NCBI RefSeq assembly: GCF_009870125.1
Contig: NC_046683.1
Location: 56,931,869-56,995,868, forward strand
Length of the DNA: 64,000 nucleotides
From: Drosophila pseudoobscura
Lineage: Eukaryota; Arthropoda; Insecta; Diptera; Drosophilidae
Direction of reading: 5' to 3'
Below, piece after piece: positions 25,641 to 38,815 of the stretch. The translations under genes and the position numbers were made by a program. The stretch's first letter is position 1. Each line of letters begins with the position of its first letter. The notes beneath the pieces were generated by a model that ran no database searches, was not told where the DNA came from, and saw only the letters and a program-made list of their open reading frames with translations.

Positions 25641-27760
25641 CTGTTATTTCAGACTCTTGTTGTTTTGTCTTTGGTTTTTCGCGTTCCACACTGATTCAGA
25701 AACGATCTGAGCTGAGCCATAAAAAACAATATTTGTTTCCAATACTATTCCCAGCATAGATCTAAAAATAATCAACCAAAACATAGTCGAGCCGAACCGA
25801 GCCGATCCGATCCGAGCCGGGACCAGCGACATCTCTCCAATGTGTGGCCCTCAGGGCGGAGGAGTGGGTTGTCTAGCGACTCTGGCCCGGTGACTGGGAG
25901 GAGGATCAGTCGGGGGCATACTCGTAGGATAACCCATTGTTTTATGACCCATTTTTCCAGCGGTAAGCGATCGTAAAATTTGAATAAAGCGAGAGAGAGC
26001 GTGAAAAATCCTTTGTGGCATCTTCCACACATGTGGGAACGGAACTGTTGCTGCTACAACTTCAATTGGTCTTTCAGTATTCCGTATGTGGTACGAGTAT
26101 TTTGTTTTTATTTCTTTCAAATGATCTCTGCTTTCTACTTGAGAACAGAACAATCGTAAAAATCGATCGTAGTCCTGTTTGAAATGTATACACAATTATT
26201 TTACGACCTTTCAAGATATAGACCAAGACTTTCGTTTCAAAAATTGCGTACTTGACTACACTGCGTTTACTCTCCTCTTTGCTTTCTCTCTCTGAGAAGT
26301 CGTAAAAATTGGAAAGGAAATTCTACCAGATAGCAATGTCAGGAGGCTGTGTGGAGATAAACCAATCTCTCTCCTGTCATTATCTGGTTCTTCCGCGAGA
26401 CAGCAGCTGTAATCGGGTGTAGTATTTAAAGTACTTCTTAGGAAATATTTTGATTAGAATAATGTTTGCCATGATTTCCAGTTTAATGTTTACAAACCAA
26501 TTGAGTTTGGGCACTCTTTGAGATACTTCATATGTTTGTTTTAAATGGAACTTAAAGAAGCTTAAGCATATTGGATGGTTGCAAAGTGGTAGAAAATCTC
26601 TTACTCTACAGAAAACTTTACGGATGTCTGATAGTTTTGATGCAAGTCATTGATAGATGACTCATAGAAGACCTCATAGCTTAAAGAAAACATAAAATTC
26701 TCCTTCCTTTATTGCACGTTTGAAGATATTTTAATATCCTTTAATGTAAACGTCAAAAATTGCACAACATATGTCTTGATATTGGCTAACATTTTGTAGA
26801 GGTAGCCCTTCATCTAGTCGCCTTAACAAATCCAATAAAAACGCACTTCGTCATGTGTGTGAGCGTGCTGAATTTTCATTTGTTGAAAAATCATATTTTC
26901 CATATAATTGTAAACACATTGAAAACATTCAGACACACACACACACACTGAATGAGATCTTGGCTCCTCCCACAGCGGAAAATTCAGGCAAATGAGAAAC
27001 GAATCTCGCTGTGAATATCTCTCCATAAATAAACATGGAACGAGCAGGAGAATCGCTGTGAGAACCGCCCACATCCGAAGATCAGCCAAACAGATGACTG
27101 CAGCAGGCCATGGATATGAAAGAGATAGTAGCTGAAAAATATATAACTGTTAATAATAACTGTTAGTAATAACCATCGCTAGGTCTAACTAATGGTAAAA
27201 ATCTATCAATGGAATACTGCTAAAACGGGAATGCAATAAAATGTGTAAATGGGCAGTGAACGAACTTTGGTCTCATAAAGTCTTCCCTTAAGTCATGATT
27301 GAACACCCCCAACTGCTGCTCGACCCGAGACTTCTTCTCTCTCCCTCGTTCTTTCTAGGAACTCGAACATGTGTGGATATAGTACGTATTTATAGTCCAA
27401 TACGGTGTTCCCCAAACACACACACCGACAGACTCTCGCTGAGGAATTACAAGTGAGATCTACGTAGCTCTACGTATCCGTAGCCAGCCCACAAAGTCCA
27501 TTCATTTGTCGATCGGACTTCTTGGCTGACGCAACGAATAGTCGCGCTCGCATCGCATCGCATAAAACTTGGATTTTTTTTTGTATGGGGCTGAAAAGCG
27601 GGACAAAGATCCTAGACAAAATCAATACAAAAGTGAAGTGTGGTCGTTGTCCAAAGGACGCAAAGAAAGTCCTCATAGTGATCCAATAAAAGTACTAATA
27701 GTGAAGTAAAGAAAGTTTTTTTTTTTTACTAAGCCAAAGTTATAAGGAGTTCCTTCAAAA

Positions 27761-29796
<2,036 letters not shown>

Positions 29797-30888
29797 ATGG
29801 TGGAATATGGTTGTTAAGAATAGCATAGCATTAAGTACTTACACGTAATCCAATCCATTATCACCGTGCAATGATTAAAACTGATATGAGTTACAGTTGC
29901 TAGTCTTCGTACTTTATTTTTACAAAACTTGAGAAAAGTTCTCCTTTTCTGAAGAAAATTGGTAGAGTTTAGTTGTCATAGCCTACAATGTGGTTTGGTT
30001 TGGAAATGGGCGCTCACTACTCTTCTCAGCTGATCAAGTCGATTGCATGTATCGAAAAATCGATATATCAAGTAAGGTTATTTTTAATAATAAATGTAAT
30101 GTTTTGTCATGTATTTCTTCTAGTGGGTTCTTTTTTGTTTATATTTTCCATAATTTCTATTACTTTAAAAAAAGGTAAGCAACGGCAAAAATCATTCCGC
30201 CTATCACAAAAAAATACTGATATTTTTTCAAAATACTGTTGATAATGGTAACATGACATTAGACTGTAGACTTCAGGTCAATTTATTAACAAAACACAGA
30301 AGACTCAACAGTGTAACCATACAGAATTCACACCTGGTGACACTTTCCTGCTAGCAAACTTTTTTTTCGGATCGGAGTACTAGGCTCAAAGTAGCTCAGT
30401 TCTTCAACTGATGATTTGGCAAATAACCAGACGACCGGAAAACGAAGCGAGAGAAACCTACTTCGGCAAAAGGCAAGCCAAAGAATACCGTTATATTGTA
30501 CTGGCTGGCAGCAAAATTGCTTTCCTAAAATATGCTTTCCAAAATATCTCCGTTTTTGCAGATAATTAGTTTGCAGAGTTTAATGTCATGTGGCCATTAT
30601 CACACAAAAATACCGATATATTTTTCAAGCTACTCTGTGGATAATTACAAAAATATGTAGTTGCCATGTAACAAAACGTGTAGCATCTGGTTGGTAATAT
30701 TAATTTTATGCATTTTTGTTGACAAAACCATATCAAATAAATTATCCAATAAAGAATAAGTCAAAATATCAGAATATTGTAAAAAATTGATTCATTTATC
30801 TTATCAAATTATGTGTTCAGTGCTTGGATCTTAGCTAGCTAGTAGTATTACACCGAATATTAAAGTCAAGTAAAAAATATATCCAAAA
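29797..30888. other. fd64A 3' UTR and Mul1 upstream region
   Basis: Holds an ATTAAA poly(A)-type signal near 29873 for fd64A. Farther right is AT-rich DNA with a diverged direct repeat (30203-30246 versus 30599-30646, both reading TCACA..AAATAC..GATAT, then TTTTTCAA and GATAAT). No gene is seen. The Mul1 start site is probably in the last 100-200 bp. Confidence 0.5.
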
Positions 30889-32095
30889 ATGGATATTCTA
30901 AACGAATCTGTTGCTCTCGGCGTCGATTTAATTATTTTAGGCATCTGCGTACGTGAATATATGTACAACAAGAGGGTTGCAGGACTATTAAAGGTAGGAG
31001 CACGTTTTTGTCATCAGAAACAGCTGTTTTCATTGGTATTACGTAGACTGCACCGCAATACAACATCGATGGAGATCTCAAATCCATTGTTGAACGGCAA
31101 CAGACCAAAAGTATACCATATGCGGTGATCCGGGGTACTGTCACGCCCATTGGCGTGCCCCTGCGCAGCTCGCTGGTTCCCAGTGTCAGCGGAGTGCTGC
31201 AGATTGTGAAGCTCCACGAGCACCGGATATCCCGTGGCTTTTCCGGCTTGTGGATGGAACAGTGCAAGCTTCTGCATAAATCTACCAACGAGATGCCCTT
31301 CGAGTTGCGCAGTCAAGAGCATGGCGTGGAGATTTTGGATGTCCTGAACGCAGCTGTTCTTGATGTGGACGTTGTCTACGACAGCTACGAGCCCTCTACA
31401 CTCTCCGCCTTTGACCACATCTTCGGATTCTTCAGTGGCGTACGACAAAAAGGCATCCAGACCACGGAGGAAGTTCTGCGCGAGGGCAGCTTCCTGACAG
31501 CCATCGGAAAGCTAGAGCTGGATGGAAACTCATTGCGTATGCAACCTTCACCGGAAGGAGGACTATTTCTGACCACCGCCACAAAATCTTCCCTCATTAA
31601 GCGGTTTGAGGACGCCAAATGGACATGGATGTAAGTCGAACGCAACCTCAATTGACTTACATCTTTAACACACACTTTAATCACACTTCAGATTAAAGAT
31701 TGCTTTTTGTGGCGCCGTATCAGCTTTCCTAATCGGCCTCATAGCAAGGAAAATATATCGCAAGAAAAAGCAGCAGAAAGAGGAGGCAAGAATACACAAC
31801 CGCCTGGAAACAGAGCGTCGCGAACGCCGTAGCCGCAGTCGTCCCCTCACACTATCCGAAGATCAGCTATGCGTTGTCTGCGTAACAAATCCCAAAGAGG
31901 TACGTGGATGCAATACAGAAAACTCTGTAATAACATTTACATCATAATCAATAACATTGCGACATTGTCTTTCAGATAATTTTACTGCCCTGTGGCCATG
32001 TGTGTCTATGCGAGGACTGCTCTCCCCACATTGCCACTCACTGCCCCGTGTGTCGCGGCAAAATCGTGTCCAGATCCGCGGCCTTCATCGCTTAG
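30889..32095 (+). CDS. Mul1: Mitochondrial E3 ubiquitin ligase 1 (Mul1/MULAN)
   Basis: Exons 30889-30993, 31047-31630, 31692-31899 and 31976-32095 give 338 residues, the expected length for fly Mul1. Residues about 9-21 and 231-250 (KIAFCGAVSAFLIGLIAR) are the two outer-mitochondrial-membrane helices that bracket the intermembrane BAM/GIDE domain (for example IRGTVTPIGVPLRSS). The C-terminal RING is intact: Cys290, Cys293, Cys305, His307, Cys311, Cys314, Cys322 and Cys325 in CVVC...CGHVCLCEDC...CPVC. Family knowledge: the RING faces the cytosol and ubiquitinates mitofusin, acting in parallel with PINK1/Parkin. A very basic linker (ERRERRSRSR) precedes the RING. The stop codon lies 81 bp from that of the convergent FGGY kinase gene, so 3' UTRs likely overlap. 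Confidence 0.95.
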
Positions 32096-32176
32096 ACATA
32101 CAGACAAAAATCAGAAATCACGTGTACCTATGCAATGTAAAGCATATATTACAAATTATTATAGTGTTGACAAATT

Positions 32177-34966
32177 TTAACGATCCTCTCCGTTCATAAT
32201 GCTCCTGTACTGCCGCTGATGCTCCAGCAGTCGAAGAAACACCTTGTACTTGCGATTGTGAAACTCCAAAGTCTGGCTATTAGGCTCCATTAACTGCCCA
32301 GTGCCACCCATGGCTTTCGAGGCACTCTGTAGAAATGGAGAACCTTATTTTGTTGACACATTGGGTAGGATATTTGTGCCACTCACCTCGACACTATCAA
32401 AGTGGCCAGCGGCTGCAGCTCCAAGGGCAGCAGCTCCCACCAAAACCATTTCCTGTTCATCCGGTATCAGAGCGGGCAAGTTGCAGATGTCGGCATGGCA
32501 TTGCACGTACAGCGGATTCTTGGCCAGACCGCCACAGAACAGGAGCGTTTGGAACGGTGCCCGCTTGTGCTGGTATAGGTTTTCGATGATGTGACGCGTT
32601 CCGTACTGAAACAAAATATTGTATTAGAAGAGCAGGAACGTTGTGAGCCACGGCAAGGTCCGCCTCTCTACTTTTATACCCGGTACTTAGGCGGAATATA
32701 CATATGTGAGCTTTTGATTTACGTAACTTATACAATATTTTGCATACGTAATTATACGTTTCCGCTGGAACTCTCTCTATGTCTCCCTTTTGGTATCGCT
32801 GTTCTTTAAAGTGACAAATTTAAACTTTCGAATCTCATCGCGGACTCTTTGAATTTTGCTCGCTTTTGTAATAAGAGGTGGGAAAAACATAGAGAGAAAG
32901 AGTGGAACTAGTAGTGGTTATTTTCTAATGCTAATTTTTGCACTTCGTTTATCCTCTCTTCACCTAATGCATTATTTTATTATGACTTTTTATCTGTTTC
33001 CATTTTTCCTCCACTGTTTTTTATTCCGCTATATCTGTCTCTCTCTGTTTCACTTTTCACACCAACACCTGAATACATCTGTTTCTATCTCTTTCACACC
33101 AACATCCTTTTAGCTTTAATAATGATATGATAGGTGTGATCATTCTCTGTGGTTCTGCGCTATCGGTTTTCTCGTGTCATCAAAATTGTGTGTGCCACAG
33201 ACTTCGCTCTTTAGGACGTTGCAAAATCTGGACACCAACTTGTAACAGTGTAATATCACAGGGGTCTGCACACAAAATTTAACTGATCTATCCCTTATAG
33301 TCTCTGATATCTAGATATCACACAAGACAGACAGACAAAGATAGCTATATCGACTCGGCAATTGATGCTGATCAAGAATATATATGTGTATTTTATGGGG
33401 TCGGAAATCCTTTCTTCTGGCTGTTACACACTCCAAAAAACTAAAATATTATTAAGCTTTTCGCGTACCGGATAGTACTTACAGCCAGGGCTTGAATGTA
33501 GGACAGATATTTTATGGCCAGAGATTCGATTCCACGAGTCATATCCAGGCCCGTGATCTGTGAAGAACCAATTGGCATTACGATGTGTTAACTGTATGAT
33601 CAACTCCAGATTCTAGGCCACCTACTATGCCTCGCAGTGTGGGATCGGCCACGGGCGAACGATTACCGTGCAGATCCGGCCAGACGTGCACATCCTGGGT
33701 GAGACAACCCACTTCGCTAAGGCCACGGGCAGCTGCCAGCTCAGGCAAAAGCTGATTCAGATGCTGGTAAATATTTCTGCAAGATATCATGGAATTATAA
33801 TTGATTAACTTTTAACATAATGTACTCATACATACTTATCTGCCCCCAGCGATTCCTTGAGTTCGACGTAGGATTCGTGAGACTTCAGCACATGATCCAG
33901 CAGATGACCGGCAATGCTCTGGCCGCCTTCGTTAAGGAAGTATCCAGGTATAATGGCGTCCTGGTAGGGACCCCAAATGCCTTTGGCAAAGCAGGCCTCT
34001 CGAGTGATGCTCATGTGGCAGGTGGAGGTTCCAGCTATCAGGGCCATTTTCCCCTGCACATCGTCGGCATCTTCAGAGCTACCAGCACGGCAGCCAAACA
34101 TACCCAGGGCTCCGGCATGGGCATCGATCAGCGAAGTGCTGACCACAGTTCCCACAGACAAGCCCAGATCCTCGGCAGCGCAGGCAGAGAGGCCCTTGCC
34201 CACGCGCTTGCCAGGCGGCTGGACATCGCTGCCGAGCTTTTCAAAATTATTTGAAGTCAACTCTTGCAGTCCCGCGCCACAGAGGAACTCCTCATTCCAG
34301 CTATTGGCCGCAGCGTCATAGTTCCACTTGCAGACAACCGAGCAGAGGGATCGGGTGTCCACGCCAGTAGCACGCCAGGTCAGAAAATCGGGCAGATCGA
34401 AGACTCGCCAGATGCTGCCAAAAGTCTTGGACAGATTCCGTTTTAGCCACAGAAGTTTTGGCACCTCCATCTCGAGGGAGACCTGGCCCCCAACGTACTG
34501 CAGCAGAGGGTGCTTCTTGGCATTGATCTCTGCCGTCTCCTTATCGGCCCGATGATCCATCCAGAGAATGACATTCCGCTCCTCCTCACCAGACTTGCTG
34601 ACTGTCAGCGGTAATCCGTTCAGGCCCAGGACGACCAAGGAGCAGGTGGCATCGAAGCCAATGCCCTTGACTTGTGACTTTTTGACACCAGCAATGACAT
34701 GCTGTAAAATCGGGATAGGTTAGGTTAATCTAATCTCTGCCAAAGGTTATCAAATGAGGCGCCTTTATTACCTTGACAACCTTACAGATTGCAGACCAAA
34801 TGTCTTCGGTCGATTGCTCGTAGTAGTCGGGCTCCGGCGTCCACGTCTTGATCTCTTGCACCGCCTGTTCCACCACCCGGCCATTGGCTGCCACCAGAGC
34901 CGCCCTTGCACTGCCCGTGCCCACGTCTACACCCACAAAGTACGACGACTGCGTCTGTTTGGACAT
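32177..34966 (-). CDS. FGGY-family carbohydrate kinase (probable D-ribulokinase)
   Basis: Six exons on the minus strand: 34772-34966, 33836-34701, 33626-33776, 33483-33557, 32387-32605 and 32177-32326. They join to 551 residues, identical in length to human FGGY. The N-terminal phosphate-binding motif GVDVGTGSARAAL starts near residue 11. WMDHRAD (112-118) carries the conserved Asp of the sugar site. SLIDAHAGALG and FCGGLAKNPLY are C-terminal FGGY-domain signatures for substrate and ATP binding. Family members phosphorylate sugars or sugar alcohols; the yeast and human relatives of this subgroup are D-ribulokinases, so that reaction is inferred. D. melanogaster CG11594 is the likely orthologue. 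I chose the ATG at 34966; the open frame extends upstream without another ATG. Intron 4 (32606-33482) holds a repeat insertion. Confidence 0.92.
32671..33440. mobile_element. DINE-1/mini-me-like (Helitron-type) repeat in an FGGY kinase intron
   Basis: It begins with TTATACCCGGTACTTA and ends near GGGGTCGGAAATCC...GGCTGTTACACACTCC. The internal phrase TATATCGACTCGGC, then TGATGCTGATCAAGAATATA, is one I know from abundant Drosophila Helitron-like repeats. No coding frame is visible, consistent with a non-autonomous element. It fills most of the 877-bp intron 32606-33482, by far the longest in this gene apart from none other above 150 bp. Exact ends are uncertain by tens of bases. Confidence 0.6.
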
Positions 34967-36227
34967 TTTCTTGCTGCCTTTCCAGCTGCTTTCAATTACC
35001 TTTGCGGTCAAATAAATGTTATATTAATGGATTGCACAAAACCGAACCCGACGACAGTCGACCGCAAACTGATAACAAATTTGATATGCGAACGCTGGAA
35101 GCTACAAAATCGTTTATACTTATGAATGTAGGAAGATGTCTGTGTAGTTGTTTATATGGAGACGCGTCTCGGGACCATTTACCGGTTTGTAAAGATCTTG
35201 CACAGTAAAGAAGCTTAACAGCTGGAAAACTTGACTGAGATGCCCTTTGCCACCCTTCCAGCCCTTTTGGCAAAACATTTTGACAAAAATATCAATCTGA
35301 AGCCGGATTTGTATTAAAAAGCACACCTGATTGTTTCCAAACAGGCCAACGCTAAAGTCGTGTTTTGCTCTTGTTTTACTTCCGCAAAGGTGTGTGTTTA
35401 TCAACACATGCAAATTAGTTAAGTTGTGTGCGTCGGCCCAACAACCCAGAAACACACCTTACAAGTCACTCTTCAACAAACAACAATCGAAACAGCGGCT
35501 CTAGTTTTCATTCAAATATTTAAATGTAACCGAACCTCCTCTCTCGCTCTGAAGATCGCAGTTCCATATGCTCGATTAATATCGTTTTTCAGCTGTCTGG
35601 CAGCTCTCGTCAAACGGAGCATTTTAAAAAAATCTATTCACAAAAAATAATAGATCGGCGGAAGAATAAACCCTGTGGGCATCGAACGATTGCAGTGAGG
35701 TTAATCACTAGAAAGCAACTAATACTATATGTATACATATTACCACTGATAACGTTAAAAACTTGTTGATAAACGAGATTTACAGATAGGTGACGTACTT
35801 TACTTTGATAGTGGCTGCATTTAGTTCATAGTCAAACACCGGAGATAGGTAGGTCGTCGAGATAGTTAAAAAATATTTGTTTACGAATTATTCGTATGCA
35901 ACGATACTTTGTATTTTAGCATGTCTGGCAGCGCCATTTCATCAATCTATTAAATTTCATTTTTAACGTTATATAGAAATCCAATAAAAGCAAGTATTAA
36001 GAATACCGGTAAGTAGAAAGTAGATTCATTAATTGGGTAAAATTATGTGGATGGCTAAATGTTCTATAAAGTTAGTAATAATCCTCGGAATATCAAAAAC
36101 GAGGAATATGTAAAATAGAACTTGAATTCGTAAGTATATTTACGGTATATTTTGTAAATTAGACGGTATGTTTCGGAATATTTCTGAGGGTCGGACGGTA
36201 TATTTTATCGATAAGTGGCAAGACGGC
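34967..36227. other. Divergent promoter region between the FGGY kinase and Pop5
   Basis: About 1.26 kb with no gene. The right end holds a Pop5 promoter with three ACGGTAT repeats and a DRE. The left end should hold the FGGY kinase start. The middle is ordinary AT-rich sequence. Confidence 0.6.
36206..36213 (+). promoter_or_regulatory. DRE (TATCGATA) at the Pop5 start
   Basis: A perfect DRE core lies 14 bp before the Pop5 ATG, preceded by three ACGGTAT boxes at 36142, 36163 and 36195. DRE/DREF is a standard housekeeping core-promoter element in flies. The closeness implies a very short 5' UTR. Confidence 0.6.
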
Positions 36228-36778
36228 ATGGTTCGAATCAAAAATAGGTAAATAAATGTATTAAACAAATAAAGATGGCTTTCAATAAAGGTATTTTACT
36301 CAACCAGATACATAGCGGTGCAAATTGTGCCCTATACACCCACGCAGACCCTCCGTCTGAACGATCACAGTCTAGCCAAGTGCCTGCTGCAGAATGTGGA
36401 GAAATACTATGGCGTCTACGGACTCGGCATTATAGAGCATGGATTTCGTGTAAAATATTGCAATGAACGCACCAAAATAGCCATTATACGCTGTCTGCAT
36501 CGTGGCCAGCGTTTCGTGTCGAGCATGCTGCCGCTGATTACTCTGGTAAGTAAAAAATCAAATTATTTGAAACATGGCCCCACACTTTGAAGTTTCAGAT
36601 AGGCGACGTGCGAGCCAAGTTCCGCACTCTATACATTGGCGCCACAATCATACAGTGCAACAAGTTTATCATCAAGCATCAGAAGCAGTTCCTGGATCGC
36701 GTGATGGGACAAGTGGAATCTGCCAAGGAACGGCAGGATCTGTTCAAGCGCGTAATGGAGTTGGACATGGATAGATAG
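36228..36778 (+). CDS. Pop5: Ribonuclease P/MRP subunit Pop5
   Basis: Exons 36228-36247, 36308-36545 and 36599-36778 join to 145 residues. The tiny first exon encodes MVRIKNR and joins YIAVQIVP, matching the family start MVRFKxRY. A downstream ATG at 36275 is inside intron 1 and would miss this. The Pop5 core follows: YGVYGLGIIEHGFRVKYCN, IIRCLHRGQRFVSSMLPLIT and FRTLYIGATIIQCNKFI. Family role: Pop5, with its Rpp partners, supports RNase P in tRNA 5' processing and RNase MRP in pre-rRNA cleavage, in the nucleus and nucleolus. The length is close to other animal Pop5 proteins (about 160). The stop is 124 bp from the stop of convergent Papst2. Confidence 0.93.
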
Positions 36779-36902
36779 AGATTAATTAAACTAGAAGCTG
36801 ATTTGTATAGTATATAATTAAGTAATTGTAGTACATAGCTTTCTTATAGAAAGCCGTTGTTCCGGTTTGACTAAAAACTAGTGCATATTTTTGGTATTCA
36901 AA

Positions 36903-38196
36903 TTATACTTCGACGAGGAATTTTCGACTTGGTGACCGTGCTAGCCTGAAGCCGAATTGCTTAAACCTGGAACGGATGTCCGCAAACGTCAGTTTGTTCT
37001 TTTTGCTGTAGACGTTAAGATAGATGCCGAGCACAACTATCAGACCAGACCAAAGATATCTGGATGAAGAAATATGATGAGTAGGGAGAAAACCAGAATA
37101 TTCAATGCTACTCACTGCACAGTGAAGGGTTTGCTGAAGAGCACAAAGGAAAAAGCGATGGTCACAGCCTTTCGTGCGGTTGTCACGGTGGCAGCTATAG
37201 GCGCACCGCTGCTTCTTACCAGCGCCAATACAAATTGTATGCCCAAGTAGCCGGACAGGCTGAACAGGAACCCGTAACCGAAGGTTTGAAGGGGATGCTG
37301 AAACGATTGATATAATAATAGTATATGATGTAGTAGTGAAGACGCCTTATACTGACCTCCAAGCAGAAGGCGAATCCACTGAAAAAGTTTCCCGTGACCA
37401 GCATGATTACAAACAGATAAACGAAACCCAATCCGTACGAATAGAAGACCACCTCGCTGCTAGGAGCCTTGTGCTCTTTCATGGCCTTCTCCTGGACATT
37501 GCCGATCGCCGCATCACACAGCAGAGCTCCCGAAATCATAGCAACTCCCAGAAGATTAAAGTTGGGCGTCATCTGGGAATCGGCCAGGGTGAACCATGCC
37601 AGACCGATGCACATGCAGGAGGCGGCCGCAAAGTCCAGCGGGCCATATCGCTTGCCCTGTATAAGGATGCTGCCCACAAGCACTGGAATTAGCTTGCAGC
37701 ACTTGAAGATCACTTGGGTGGGATAGTTGAGGTAGCCCAGGCTCGAGTTGGACAGGCCCATGGTGCCCAGGGTTAGAGCAGCCAGAACTAGGTAGGTTTT
37801 CATGGGAATGCAACGTGGCGCCGGCTCAACGTTCCACAATGAACGTCGACCCGATCTGTAGGCCTCCAGGCGGCGTTCCACCAAGCCGAAGCCAATGTAG
37901 TAGCCGAACTGGACGAGCGTGAGGAACCAGCCAAAAGGCTTGAATCCCTCTACCGTGAAAATGAGTTCCTGCAGATACCCATATAGGATGTAGAGTATAA
38001 AGACGCCCGCACAGCTTAGCAGAAACTGCGTTGTTTGATTGTAGTGTGTCAGATCAAAGCACAGGATCCGCAATTCCGGCGGAAGCTCCGATGATGACGA
38101 CTTTCTCGTCAAGGTCGGAGAATTCGATGTCGGAGCCTGCTGCCCACTCGCACTCCCGTTGATGTTGATAACGCTTCCGGCTTGACCGTCACCCAT
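36903..38196 (-). CDS. Papst2: PAPS transporter 2, SLC35B3 family (Papst2)
   Basis: Exons on the minus strand 37357-38196, 37116-37297 and 36903-37059 give 392 residues. A Ser-rich cytosolic N terminus of about 45 residues precedes roughly ten hydrophobic segments typical of nucleotide-sugar transporters. Signature stretches are TMGLSNSSLGYLNYPTQVIF, KLIPVLVGSILIQGKRY, DAAIGNVQEKAMK and, after splicing, FGYGFLFSLSGYLGIQFVL. The Lys/Arg-containing C-terminal tail faces the cytosol. Known role: imports 3'-phosphoadenosine 5'-phosphosulfate into the Golgi lumen so that sulfotransferases can sulfate glycans and proteins. The first exon alone reads through its donor for some 45 residues of nonsense (VSIRRLHYYII), so splicing is required. 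It is convergent with Pop5 and divergent from scaf6. Confidence 0.94.
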
Positions 38197-38403
38197 TCTG
38201 TTCAGTCGAAGATTGTGTCTGTATCACAGAGTTATGTGCTGCGCTTGCCGCGTAGATTACTGCCACGCAATGTGAGGGATTCCACGTTTACAAGATTGAT
38301 TTGACATGCCGATCTTTAGGTTACATCATTTACCCACAAGTGTGCAGATTCCGCTACATTGAAAAAAGACTCTTCAACTAATTTTACACTCGAGGCATTT
38401 GTT

Positions 38404-38673
38404 TACGTTGTTTTTAGTGTTTCTATTGCCCAAAAAAGGTAGTGGTGATATCGATATTACTATGCATCCAGTCGATAGTATCGATGGCAGAACTGCTCTC
38501 TTCAAATCGGTTAAGGCTCTCTTTTTCGCTCTCTTTGAATCGGGCATGGGTAGCAACAGCATGAGTCCCATTCTAGAGCTGGTCAATATATCGATATACT
38601 TTCATTGTTTTTAGTGTTTCCATTGAGAAAAAAGTAGTGGTGATATCTATATTTCTGTACGATAGTATCGATA
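38404..38673. repeat. Duplicated promoter segment between Papst2 and scaf6
   Basis: Bases 38408-38486 and 38604-38673 are imperfect direct copies. Both read TGTTTTTAGTGTTTC, then ATTG, AAAAAA, GTAGTGGTGATATC and GATAGTATCGAT. Copy 2 ends in a perfect DRE (TATCGATA, 38666-38673); copy 1 has TATCGATG (38479-38486). Copy 2 sits right before the first scaf6 ATG (38694) and copy 1 is nearer the Papst2 start. Confidence 0.75.
38666..38673 (+). promoter_or_regulatory. DRE of the scaf6 promoter
   Basis: Perfect TATCGATA 20 bp upstream of the first ATG of scaf6. It is a palindrome, so it could also serve divergent Papst2. Confidence 0.55.
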
Positions 38674-38693
38674 GTCGACCATCGATTGTAAAC

Positions 38694-38750
38694 ATGGCGT
38701 CGCAAATTGCAACAAAACAAGAAGAAGATCTAGGTGAAAAGTGCCGCTGA
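38694..38750 (+). other. Upstream ORF or alternative first coding exon of scaf6
   Basis: The ATG at 38694 has a good fly context (AAACATGG). Read straight it gives an 18-residue peptide and a TGA at 38748. However CTAG|GTGAAA at 38733/38734 is a usable donor that leaves phase 1, the same phase as the annotated first exon (38816-38837), so splicing to 38987 would give an alternative N terminus MASQIATKQEEDL joined to DANLRNIIDK. Which form is used cannot be decided here. Confidence 0.5.
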
Positions 38751-38815
38751 AAAAACGCAAGAAGTAATGAATTTAGTCATTTGCAAGAAAGTTTGATAGT
38801 AAAAACTGCAACAAG

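Larger units (their letters stand above)
13467..27760. other. Long noncoding interval upstream of fd64A
   Basis: About 14 kb without a recognisable protein gene. It contains many simple repeats, GA-rich blocks (17060-17095, 18972-19055, 21105-21235), one interspersed repeat (19985-20222) and isolated promoter-like elements, which are listed separately. The position directly 5' of a forkhead gene makes enhancers likely, but this is inference. Open frames here encode low-complexity peptides only. A 70-codon frame at 13659-13871, about 35 bp after a TATA-like CTATAAATC at 13620, is unsupported by any family. Confidence 0.5.

Noticed and set aside
34967-35011. Upstream extension of the FGGY kinase frame
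   Set aside because: The frame is open but the first codon is TTG, not ATG, and the extra residues are not part of the family N terminus.
36275-36310. ATG at 36275 as the start of Pop5
   Set aside because: It lies in the first intron. The exon at 36228 restores the family N terminus MVRxKxRY, whereas this start gives a frame that misses the protein.
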